This document shows positions 1 to 5,127 of a DNA stretch of 5,957 bases, in pieces. The stretch lies in the NCBI GenBank assembly GCA_003561595.1, contig PWWF01000312.1:1-5957 (forward strand), in the 5' to 3' direction. The translations under genes were made by a program, and so were the position numbers. Position 1 is the first letter of the stretch. The number at the start of each line of letters is the position of its first letter. Origin of the DNA: Paracoccaceae bacterium. GTDB taxonomy: Bacteria > Pseudomonadota > Alphaproteobacteria > Rhodobacterales > Rhodobacteraceae. The notes below the pieces were generated by a model. The model did no database searches and had not been told where the DNA came from. It saw nothing but the letters and a program-made list of their open reading frames with translations.

Positions 1-407
1 CCCATGACGCCGGGCACGGTGTTCACACCGGCCTCGGCGGCGAGTTTCTTCGAGGTGATCTTGTCGCCCATCGCCTCGATGGCGGCGGCAGGCGGGCCGA
101 TGAAGGCCACGCCCTCGGCGGCCAGCGCCTCGGCGAATTTGCGGTTCTCGGACAGAAAACCGTAACCGGGATGCACGGCCTCGGCGCCGGTCTGGCGGAT
201 GGCATCCATGATACGCTCGATCACGATATAGGACTGGTTCGCGGGGGACGGGCCGATATGCACGGCCTCATCTGCCATGCGGACATGCAGCGCATGGGCG
301 TCGGCATCGGAATAGACGGCCACGGTCCTGATGCCCATCGCGCGGGCCGATTTGATGACGCGGCAGGCAATCTCACCACGATTGGCAATCAGGATTTTCG
401 AAAACAT
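1..407 (-). CDS. pccA: Propionyl-CoA carboxylase alpha (biotin carboxylase) subunit, N-terminal part
   Basis: The ATP-dependent subunit of PCC carboxylates biotin; its C-terminal biotin carrier domain, outside the window, would deliver the carboxyl group to PccB. Only the first 135 codons are present and the frame runs off the left edge. What is visible is the start of a biotin carboxylase fold: ANRGEIA at residues 8-14, [10 protein letters not shown] at 79-88, and GDKITSK at 114-120, whose Lys116 aligns with ATP-binding Lys116 of E. coli AccC. The ATG at 405-407 is supported by AAGGAG (413-418), five bases upstream, and by family alignment beginning [12 protein letters not shown]. It is the last gene seen of the minus-strand cluster led by pccB. 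The N-terminus alone cannot exclude a methylcrotonyl-CoA or acetyl-CoA carboxylase alpha subunit. The PCC assignment rests on pccB and pccR nearby and is strong by context. Confidence 0.92.
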   Translation of the reverse strand, partial: MFSKILIANRGEIACRVIKSARAMGIRTVAVYSDADAHALHVRMADEAVHIGPSPANQSYIVIERIMDAIRQTGAEAVHPGYGFLSENRKFAEALAAEGVAFIGPPAAAIEAMGDKITSKKLAAEAGVNTVPGVM

Positions 408-450
408 GGGCGCTCCTTGGCGTGTATGGGGGGCGTGAGTGCGGGGGCCG

Positions 451-831
451 TCAGCCCTCGGATATGTCAAAAGCGAATTCGGATGACCCGTCGAAAAGCT
501 GCGGAAAGGACGCCTGCGCCGCGCGCATGTCCACGCGCAGCATCGCGTCATAGCTGGTGGGATCGAACGGGTCCTCGGCGGGCACGACCTCGCGCCCCAG
601 AAGCCAGGACAGGCGGCCTGCATCGAGATTGCCGCGCGCGAAGGGTTCATCGCCGAAATGGGCGATCAGCGCGCCGAGAAACGCCTCATCCGCGCGGCGG
701 TCCACATGCTTGCGGTCGGCATAGCGCTTGCGGGCGGCCAGCGGCGTGGCCCCCTTGGGATTGGCGCGTCGGATGGTGAACTGGAAATCGCTGCTGGGCA
801 GACGCCCGGGAAAACCACGGTGTTTCAGCAT
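451..831 (-). CDS. Conserved-looking 126-residue protein of unknown function
   Basis: I do not recognise a named family. The product starts [10 protein letters not shown] and is basic in its first third (a cluster of Arg and Lys around residues 21-47). It is acidic toward the end (PAEDPFD near 84-90, terminal FDISEG). There is no signal peptide, membrane segment or cysteine, so it is probably a soluble cytoplasmic protein. The start at 831 is chosen because AAGGGGGG (837-844) lies five bases upstream; an in-frame extension to 870 would run into the hairpin at 870-895. It sits 43 bases before pccA and 72 bases after the small lipoprotein gene, on the same strand. As I recall, related loci in Rhodobacterales carry short uncharacterised genes beside pccA, so a role tied to the carboxylase is possible but not shown. 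Confidence 0.8.
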   Translation of the reverse strand: MLKHRGFPGRLPSSDFQFTIRRANPKGATPLAARKRYADRKHVDRRADEAFLGALIAHFGDEPFARGNLDAGRLSWLLGREVVPAEDPFDPTSYDAMLRVDMRAAQASFPQLFDGSSEFAFDISEG

Positions 832-869
832 GACAGCCCCCCTTGCAGGCGACCGGCGCTGCCCGTGCA

Positions 870-895
870 CAGGTCCGGCCCCAGGGCCGGACCTG
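870..895 (-). terminator. GC-rich hairpin after the 47-residue lipoprotein gene
   Basis: Bases 870-880 and 885-895 form a perfect 11-bp stem around a four-base loop (CCAG on the plus strand, CTGG in the minus-strand transcript). It begins 8 bases after the stop codon of the lipoprotein gene. No T-tract follows on the minus strand (the next bases read TGCACGGGC), so it is not a classical intrinsic terminator. It could be a weak terminator, a pause or attenuation site, or a barrier protecting the upstream message from 3' decay. It lies in the leader of the 126-residue gene and could lower expression of that gene and pccA relative to pccB. Confidence 0.6.
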
Positions 896-903
896 CTGTC
901 ACA

Positions 904-1047
904 TCACATGCCCTTGCCGGGGCTGTGATCTTCCACAATGGGGGGCGGTTCAGGCATGGGCTGGGGCTCTGGCTCGGGCGCCTGACGGGCGCAGGCCGAG
1001 AGCACGAGCGCAGCTCCGAAAGCGGCGACGATCGTGTATTTCGACAT
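904..1047 (-). CDS. Small 47-residue lipoprotein
   Basis: This short gene encodes a 47-residue precursor. It has a lysine at position 3, a hydrophobic core (residues 4-18) and a canonical lipobox LSAC ending at Cys19. Lipidation and cleavage there would leave a mature peptide of only 29 residues, rich in Pro, Glu and Gln (PEPEP at 24-28, then MPEPPPIVED), ending GKGM. By rule it would be membrane-anchored facing the periplasm. CAGGAGA (1053-1059) places an AGGAG Shine-Dalgarno six bases before the ATG. The 48-residue product at 1297-1443 is clearly related: the cysteine and the PEPEP block fall at identical positions, and the same CAGGAGA precedes both starts. Function is unknown. Small proline-rich lipoproteins of this type are often missed by gene callers. 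The clean lipobox and the Shine-Dalgarno make it convincing. Confidence 0.82.
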   Translation of the reverse strand: MSKYTIVAAFGAALVLSACARQAPEPEPQPMPEPPPIVEDHSPGKGM

Positions 1048-1167
1048 TCATCTCTCCTGTTGCGATTCAACGTCGGGGCGGATGCAAGGACCAACCCTGA
1101 CAGGCGGATCGCGCGAAGGAAACCCTCGCGCCAGTTCCGGAGCGTAACGGAGGATGCCCGCCATGGC

Positions 1168-1181
1168 CACAATAGATTGTG
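1168..1181. repeat. Interrupted palindrome in the spacer between the two small lipoprotein genes
   Basis: CACAAT and ATTGTG form perfect 6-bp arms around a two-base centre. It lies in the spacer 1048-1263, which otherwise holds no convincing gene on either strand, although open frames cross it. It is about 120 bases upstream of the start of the 47-residue lipoprotein gene. It could be an operator for a dimeric regulator or chance. I could not pair it with convincing -35 and -10 boxes. Confidence 0.3.
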
Positions 1182-1263
1182 TGCATGAGCGGATAGGCGG
1201 CGCGCCGCTTGCAGCGCAGCCATCGAGACAGGCTTCTGCTTGGAAAACCTGCGGCGGATGGGT

Positions 1264-1287
1264 GGGGCAAGGCCTGGGCCTTGCCCC
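1264..1287 (-). terminator. GC-rich hairpin after the 48-residue peptide gene
   Basis: Bases 1264-1273 pair perfectly with 1278-1287 around a CTGG/CCAG loop, giving a 10-bp stem (GGGGCAAGGC and its complement). It starts 9 bases after the TAA stop of the upstream gene. As with the hairpin at 870-895, no T-run follows on the minus strand. Its length, loop and distance from the stop codon nearly match that second hairpin, so both may do the same job: partial termination or mRNA end protection within the pccB-to-pccA cluster. The 216-base spacer that follows could hold a fresh promoter. Confidence 0.65.
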
Positions 1288-1296
1288 GGGAAGACC

Positions 1297-1443
1297 TTAG
1301 TACTTGCCCTTGGTTGCCCGCGGCTCGACATAGATGGCCTGGGGTGCAGGCTGAAATGTCGGTTCGGGTTCGGGCTGCTTCGGGAGGCAAAATGCCGGGG
1401 CGAGCGACATAAGGAAGGCCGCAACCAGTGCGAGTTTCGCCAT
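1297..1443 (-). CDS. Small 48-residue exported peptide, paralogue of the neighbouring lipoprotein
   Basis: The ATG at 1441-1443 has AGGAG (1450-1454) six bases upstream, much better support than the in-frame upstream start at 1497. The precursor has Lys3, a hydrophobic stretch (residues 4-18) and Cys19, then PKQPEPEPTFQPAPQ and a tail ending TKGKY. It aligns without gaps through residue 28 with the 47-residue lipoprotein at 904-1047: VAAF at 7-10, Cys19 and PEPEP at 24-28 coincide. The lipobox is poor, however: Phe precedes Cys19 (PAFC) where a small residue is expected. It may therefore be cleaved by ordinary signal peptidase after AxA-like residues, be poorly lipidated, or stay anchored. 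Function is unknown. It follows the 137-residue gene after 189 bases of comparatively AT-rich spacer that may contain its own promoter. Confidence 0.8.
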   Translation of the reverse strand: MAKLALVAAFLMSLAPAFCLPKQPEPEPTFQPAPQAIYVEPRATKGKY

Positions 1444-1632
1444 TGTAGTCTCCTGCTCGTACAACTGGGACGCGGTGTTTTTATTGTCCACGCCCATTGG
1501 TTATGGTTCGCATGCACCAGAATTGACGCATACTGGCGCAGAATATCGCTTTTACAATTTCGTGACCACGGAAATCTGCGTGTCGCCAGCAGTTGTGGCG
1601 CGCTTGCATCATTGGCACATGCGGGCATCGGC

Positions 1633-2046
1633 CTAGTCATCCCAGTCATCCAGATCAATTTCGCATTTGCCATCGGCAAAGCTGAACCATTCGAAAAGCT
1701 GCAGCGCCTGCTGATCGACCACGCCGAATTCGACCTCGCGATCCATCAGCGTGATCACAGCGCCGGTCCAGCCCTGATCCTGCGGCGGGGTGTCAGTGCC
1801 CAAAAGCTCGAATGCCTGCGTGTCACACAGCCACTGCATGTCATCCAGCACATCCTCGCCCTCGGCATAGCTGTCGTCGCCCTCGGACAGATGCGGCACG
1901 ACATAGCGCAGGCGCAGGACCGACATATCCTCGTCCCAGACCACGGGCAGCGGCGCGGCCTGCGTGCCTGATGGCAGCGCAAGCGTGTCGCCCTGCCCTG
2001 CCCCGGCAGCACCCACCCCGATGATGACAGCACTCAAGAGCCGCAT
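1633..2046 (-). CDS. Secreted 137-residue protein, probably DUF6497 family
   Basis: The product has a short signal peptide (residues 1 to about 18, hydrophobic LLSAVIIGVGAAGAG). A soluble, strongly acidic domain follows, with LPSG at 24-27, VWDED at 36-40, VITLMDREVEFG at 97-108 and a tail rich in Asp. Two cysteines (74 and 128) could form a disulfide in the periplasm. The LPSG, ITLMDR and F-x-x-DG-x-C pattern resembles a Rhodobacterales family I remember as DUF6497; this is recollection, not a search result. The gene starts 9 bases after the pccB stop, and its Shine-Dalgarno TAGGGGG (2052-2058) includes the pccB stop codon itself. Co-transcription and translational coupling with pccB are therefore very likely. 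No enzymatic motif is visible. A periplasmic role linked to propionate or acetate growth is only an inference from the operon. Confidence 0.85.
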   Translation of the reverse strand: MRLLSAVIIGVGAAGAGQGDTLALPSGTQAAPLPVVWDEDMSVLRLRYVVPHLSEGDDSYAEGEDVLDDMQWLCDTQAFELLGTDTPPQDQGWTGAVITLMDREVEFGVVDQQALQLFEWFSFADGKCEIDLDDWDD

Positions 2047-2055
2047 GAACGCCCC

Positions 2056-3588
2056 CTAAAGCGGAATATTGTCGTGTTTCTTCCACGGGTTGGCCAGCTT
2101 CTTGCTGCGCAGTGACGCAAAGGCGCGCGCGACCCGCTTGCGGGTGGACTGGGGCATGATGACCTCATCAATGAACCCCTTTTCGGCGGCGACAAAGGGA
2201 TTGGCGAAGCGGTCCTCGTAATCGCGGGTGCGCGCGGCGATTTTCTCGGCATCGCCCTGTTCCGAACGATACAGGATCTCGACCGCGCCCTTGGCCCCCA
2301 TCACTGCCACTTCCGAGGTGGGCCAGGCATAGTTGAAATCCCCCTGCAGATGCTTGGAGGCCATGACCACATAGGCCCCGCCATAGGCCTTGCGGGTGAT
2401 GACGGTCACTTTCGGCACGGTCGCCTCGCCATAGGCATAAAGCAGCTTCGCGCCATGCTTGATGATGCCGCTGTATTCCTGCCCGGTGCCGGGCAGGAAG
2501 CCGGGCACATCCACGAGCGTCAGGATCGGAATTTCGAACGCATCGCAGAAACGGACAAAGCGCGCGGCCTTGCGGGCGCTGTCGATATCCAGACAGCCCG
2601 CCAGCACCATCGGCTGATTGGCCACCACCCCCACGCTGCGCCCTTCCAGACGGATGAAGCCGGTGATGATATTCTTCGCGAATTCTTCCTGAATCTCGTA
2701 GAAATCGCCCTCATCAGCCAGCTTGTGGATCAGTTCCTTCATGTCATAGGGGGTGTTGGGGTTGTCCGGCACCAAAGTGTCCAGACTGGGTTCCAGCCGC
2801 GCCGGGTCATCGAAAAACGGGCGCACGGGCGGTTTTTCGCGATTGGACAGCGGCAGGAAATCCACCAGCCTGCGTACTTCGATCAGCGCCTCGACATCAT
2901 TCTCGAACGCGGCATCCGCGACCGAGGATTTGCGCGTATGGGTGACGGCCCCGCCCAGCTCCTCGGCGGTGACGACCTCATTGGTGACGGTTTTCACCAC
3001 ATCGGGGCCCGTGACGAACATGTAGCTCGAATCCTTCACCATGAAGATGAAGTCCGTCATGGCAGGGGAATAGACCGCGCCGCCCGCACAAGGCCCCATG
3101 ATAACGCTGATCTGCGGCACCACGCCCGAGGCCATGATGTTGCGCTGGAACACCTCGCCATAGGCGGCAAGGCTGGCCACCCCTTCCTGAATCCGCGCAC
3201 CGCCCGAATCGTTCAGCCCGATCACCGGCGCGCCGTTCTGCATGGCCATATCCATGATCTTGCAGATCTTCTGCCCGTGGGTTTCGGAAACCGAGCCCCC
3301 CATGACCGTGAAATCCTGACTGAAGACATAGACCTGACGGCCATTTATCGTGCCCCAGCCCGTGACCACCCCGTCACCATAGGGGCGATCTTCCTGCATC
3401 CCGAAATCGGTGCAGCGATGGGCGACGAACATGTCGAATTCCTCGAAACTGCCCTCATCCAACAGCAGCTCCAGCCGTTCGCGGGCGGTCAGCTTGCCCT
3501 TGGAATGCTGCGCGTCGATCCGGCGCTGCCCGCCGCCCAGCCGCGCGGCCCCGCGCCGGGAATCGAGTTGGTTCAGGATATCCTTCAT
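2056..3588 (-). CDS. pccB: Propionyl-CoA carboxylase beta (carboxyltransferase) subunit
   Basis: PccB moves the carboxyl group from biotin on PccA to propionyl-CoA, giving (S)-methylmalonyl-CoA; family members form a beta6 core in an alpha6beta6 cytoplasmic complex. The gene is intact: 510 residues from MKDILNQ to KKHDNIPL, the usual length. Two crotonase-like halves are clear. The N-terminal half carries the oxyanion/CoA region GGARIQEG (129-136) and [12 protein letters not shown] (165-176). The C-terminal half carries [13 protein letters not shown] (359-371) and RKAYGGAY (399-406). The ATG at 3586-3588 fits family alignment and has a G-run (3596-3601) seven bases upstream; the longer frame from TTG at 3642 adds 18 residues unlike the family. 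Residue 407 is Val (codon 2368-2370), where PccB normally has Asp in GGAYDVM, a position known to tune acyl-CoA choice. Two TTTGCAAA elements lie upstream. Confidence 0.97.
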   Translation of the reverse strand: MKDILNQLDSRRGAARLGGGQRRIDAQHSKGKLTARERLELLLDEGSFEEFDMFVAHRCTDFGMQEDRPYGDGVVTGWGTINGRQVYVFSQDFTVMGGSVSETHGQKICKIMDMAMQNGAPVIGLNDSGGARIQEGVASLAAYGEVFQRNIMASGVVPQISVIMGPCAGGAVYSPAMTDFIFMVKDSSYMFVTGPDVVKTVTNEVVTAEELGGAVTHTRKSSVADAAFENDVEALIEVRRLVDFLPLSNREKPPVRPFFDDPARLEPSLDTLVPDNPNTPYDMKELIHKLADEGDFYEIQEEFAKNIITGFIRLEGRSVGVVANQPMVLAGCLDIDSARKAARFVRFCDAFEIPILTLVDVPGFLPGTGQEYSGIIKHGAKLLYAYGEATVPKVTVITRKAYGGAYVVMASKHLQGDFNYAWPTSEVAVMGAKGAVEILYRSEQGDAEKIAARTRDYEDRFANPFVAAEKGFIDEVIMPQSTRKRVARAFASLRSKKLANPWKKHDNIPL

Positions 3589-3681
3589 GCGCGCACCCCC
3601 CGCTGGCTGATCCGACTGTGTCGGTCCGGTTTTGCGCGACAATACTGATGCAGGCAGGGTGGGGAAAGAAGAATCGGGAAA

Positions 3682-3722
3682 ATTTGCAAATAGCGCTACA
3701 GATTTCGCAGCTAATTTGCAAA
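3682..3722. promoter_or_regulatory. Probable PccR operator between pccB and the MFS gene
   Basis: Two perfect TTTGCAAA palindromes occur at 3683-3690 and 3715-3722, within a 10-base direct repeat AATTTGCAAA (3681-3690 and 3713-3722). Their spacing, 32 bases start to start, is about three helical turns. In R. sphaeroides, PccR control of pccB needs the motif TTTGCAAA-X4-TTTGCAAA. Here that exact arrangement is absent, but reading the minus strand from 3722 gives TTTGCAAA, four bases, then a degenerate CTGCGAAA (3710-3703). The elements lie about 95-135 bases upstream of the pccB ATG, and 126-165 upstream of the divergent MFS ATG, so both genes could be governed. I could not place confident -35/-10 boxes. 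Confidence 0.75.
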
Positions 3723-3847
3723 GCCAGCAAGGTCTTGCGTTTCCGCCTGAAACCCTATTTGTTGCACATGTTCAATTTACCGCCCCTCCCCGAGTCGTTC
3801 ATGTCCGCCATACCCTCCCCTGCCCTGTCCTGCCCGGTCCGCCGCGC

Positions 3848-5068
3848 ATGAGCAGTGCAGCCGCCGCCCCCGCCCGTTTGATGGATGCCACCACCCCCCC
3901 GCATGTGGTGACGCTGGTGGCGCTGGCCTCTATCGCGGCGCTGGCGATGAATGTGTTCCTGCCCTCGCTGCCATCGATGACGGAATATTTCGGCACGGAT
4001 TACGCCGTGATGCAGTTGTCCGTCTCGCTCTATCTGTCGGTCAATGCGGTGCTGCAACTGTTCGTCGGCGCGATTTCGGACCGGTTCGGGCGCAGGCCGG
4101 TGATGCTGGTGGCGCTGGGCATCTTCATCCTGGCCACAATCGGCACACTGCTGGCCACAACAGCTTTCGTGTTCCTGATGTTCCGGATGCTGCAGGCCAG
4201 CGTGGTCGCGGGGATCGTGTTGTCGCGGGCGTCGATCCGCGATGTGATGGGCGAGGCAGAGGCCGCATCGCGCATCGGCTATGTCACGATGGGCATGGCG
4301 CTGGTCCCGATGATCGCGCCCGCCATCGGCGGGCTGCTGGATGAGCTGTTTGGCTGGCGCGGAGCCTTCGGGCTGATGCTGCTGGCCGGGATCGGCGTGT
4401 TCGCGCTGACCTGGCGCGATATGGGCGAGACGAAGCTCGACCGCGGCGGATCGATCCGCGCAGTCTTTGCCGAAGTGCCCGAACTGATGCGCGCGCGCCG
4501 GTTCTGGGGCTATTGCATCACGGCGATGCTCGCCTCGGGGGCGTTCTTTGCCTATCTGGGCGGCGCGCCTTTTGTCGGCTCACAGGTGCTCGGGCTGTCG
4601 CCTGCCATGCTTGGCCTGTATTTTGGCGCCCCGGCGCTGGGCTATGCGGCCGGCAATTTCCTGGCGGGGCGCTATTCGGCGCGCGTGGGCATCAACCGGA
4701 TGATCCTGATCGGCTGCCTGATCGGGTTTGGCGGCATGGCACTGCTTCTGGTGCTGGCGCTGGGCTTCGGGCTGACGGCGCTGATGTTCTTCGGCTGCTT
4801 TGTGTTCACGGGCCTGGGCAACGGGATGCTGCTGCCCTCGGCCACTTCGGGAATGATGTCGGTGCGCCCGCATCTGGCGGGCACGGCCAGCGGCATCGGC
4901 GGGGCCATCCTGATCGGTGGCGGCGCGGGGCTGTCGGCGCTGGCTGGCGCGCTCCTGAATGCGGGCAGCAGCGGCATGCCGCTGGTCTGGCTGCTGTTTG
5001 CCACCACGGGCCTGTCACTGCTGCCGATGCTTTACGTCATCAAACGCGAAAAGCAGCTTTCGGCTTGA
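3848..5068 (+). CDS. MFS transporter, Bcr/CflA drug-efflux type
   Basis: This inner-membrane proton-driven antiporter has 406 residues, typical of Bcr/CflA 12-helix carriers. The MFS motif A loop between helices 2 and 3 is intact (GAISDRFGRRPVM, 74-86). The family signature SRASIRDVMG follows (126-135), then the helix 5 motif APAIGGLLDELFGWRGAF (157-174). A hydrophilic centre near 187-220 separates the two six-helix halves. Substrate cannot be read from sequence; relatives export bicyclomycin, chloramphenicol and other small molecules. The ATG at 3848 is the first in frame after a non-conserved proline-rich stretch, but has no Shine-Dalgarno; ATG 3881 is an alternative, and the longer frame from TTG 3632 crosses the operators and is unlikely. 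It sits between pccB (divergent) and pccR (59 bases downstream), both flanked by TTTGCAAA sites. That hints at PccR control and perhaps a link with organic-acid metabolism, an inference. Confidence 0.9.
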   Translation: MSSAAAAPARLMDATTPPHVVTLVALASIAALAMNVFLPSLPSMTEYFGTDYAVMQLSVSLYLSVNAVLQLFVGAISDRFGRRPVMLVALGIFILATIGTLLATTAFVFLMFRMLQASVVAGIVLSRASIRDVMGEAEAASRIGYVTMGMALVPMIAPAIGGLLDELFGWRGAFGLMLLAGIGVFALTWRDMGETKLDRGGSIRAVFAEVPELMRARRFWGYCITAMLASGAFFAYLGGAPFVGSQVLGLSPAMLGLYFGAPALGYAAGNFLAGRYSARVGINRMILIGCLIGFGGMALLLVLALGFGLTALMFFGCFVFTGLGNGMLLPSATSGMMSVRPHLAGTASGIGGAILIGGGAGLSALAGALLNAGSSGMPLVWLLFATTGLSLLPMLYVIKREKQLSA

Positions 5069-5081
5069 CCGGCACGGCATG

Positions 5082-5113
5082 GCTTTGCAAAGCTGTCGCT
5101 GAAAATTAGCAAA
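5082..5113. promoter_or_regulatory. Probable PccR autoregulatory operator
   Basis: A perfect TTTGCAAA (5084-5091) sits at the centre of a 12-base palindrome GCTTTGCAAAGC (5082-5093). A 7/8 copy, TTAGCAAA, lies at 5106-5113, 22 bases (about two helical turns) from the first, start to start. Both fall in the 59-base gap between the MFS stop and the pccR start, 15-45 bases upstream of that start. The same octamer occurs twice at pccB, and PccR of R. sphaeroides is known to act through this octamer. An operator this close to the start codon suggests self-control, most simply repression, but no clear promoter boxes are visible. Confidence 0.68.
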
Positions 5114-5115
5114 AC

Positions 5116-5127
5116 CGGGATATCCCG
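5116..5127. repeat. 12-base perfect palindrome abutting the pccR start codon
   Basis: CGGGATATCCCG is a perfect inverted repeat whose last base touches the pccR ATG. The only Shine-Dalgarno candidate, GGGA (5117-5120), lies inside its left arm. A loopless palindrome is a poor RNA hairpin, so if functional it is more likely a protein site in DNA, or simply a chance GC-rich sequence. It differs from the TTTGCAAA elements next to it. Confidence 0.4.

Noticed and set aside
1197..1208. GC-only palindrome GCGGCGCGCCGC
   Set aside because: Perfect GC-only palindromes of this size are expected by chance in GC-rich DNA, and nothing nearby gives it a role.
825..1679. 284-codon minus-strand frame over the small genes
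   Set aside because: It overlaps in another frame two small genes with good Shine-Dalgarno sequences and signal peptides. The composition is rich in Arg, Pro and Ser, typical of a spurious frame.
1240..1971. 243-codon plus-strand frame opposite the small minus-strand genes
   Set aside because: It crosses three supported elements on the other strand (peptide gene, spacer, secreted protein gene), has no ribosome site and resembles no family.
3589..3642. 18-codon N-terminal extension of PccB from TTG 3642
   Set aside because: The family begins at MKDIL. The extension is not PccB-like and the ATG at 3588 has a G-rich ribosome site.
2350..3648. 432-codon open frame on the plus strand opposite pccB
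   Set aside because: It is the antisense shadow of a certain pccB in GC-rich DNA. The translation is full of His, Arg and Ala with no recognisable domain.
3632..3847. 72-codon N-terminal extension of the MFS protein from TTG 3632
   Set aside because: It would run through the TTTGCAAA operators and the pccB leader, and it adds a hydrophilic segment not found in Bcr/CflA carriers.
5065..5070. TTGACC at the MFS stop codon as a -35 box for pccR
   Set aside because: No acceptable -10 box lies 16-18 bases downstream; that position falls on the TTTGCAAA palindrome.
4513..5109. 198-codon plus-strand frame inside the MFS gene
   Set aside because: It is a +1 shadow of the MFS coding sequence, and its end overruns the pccR operator.
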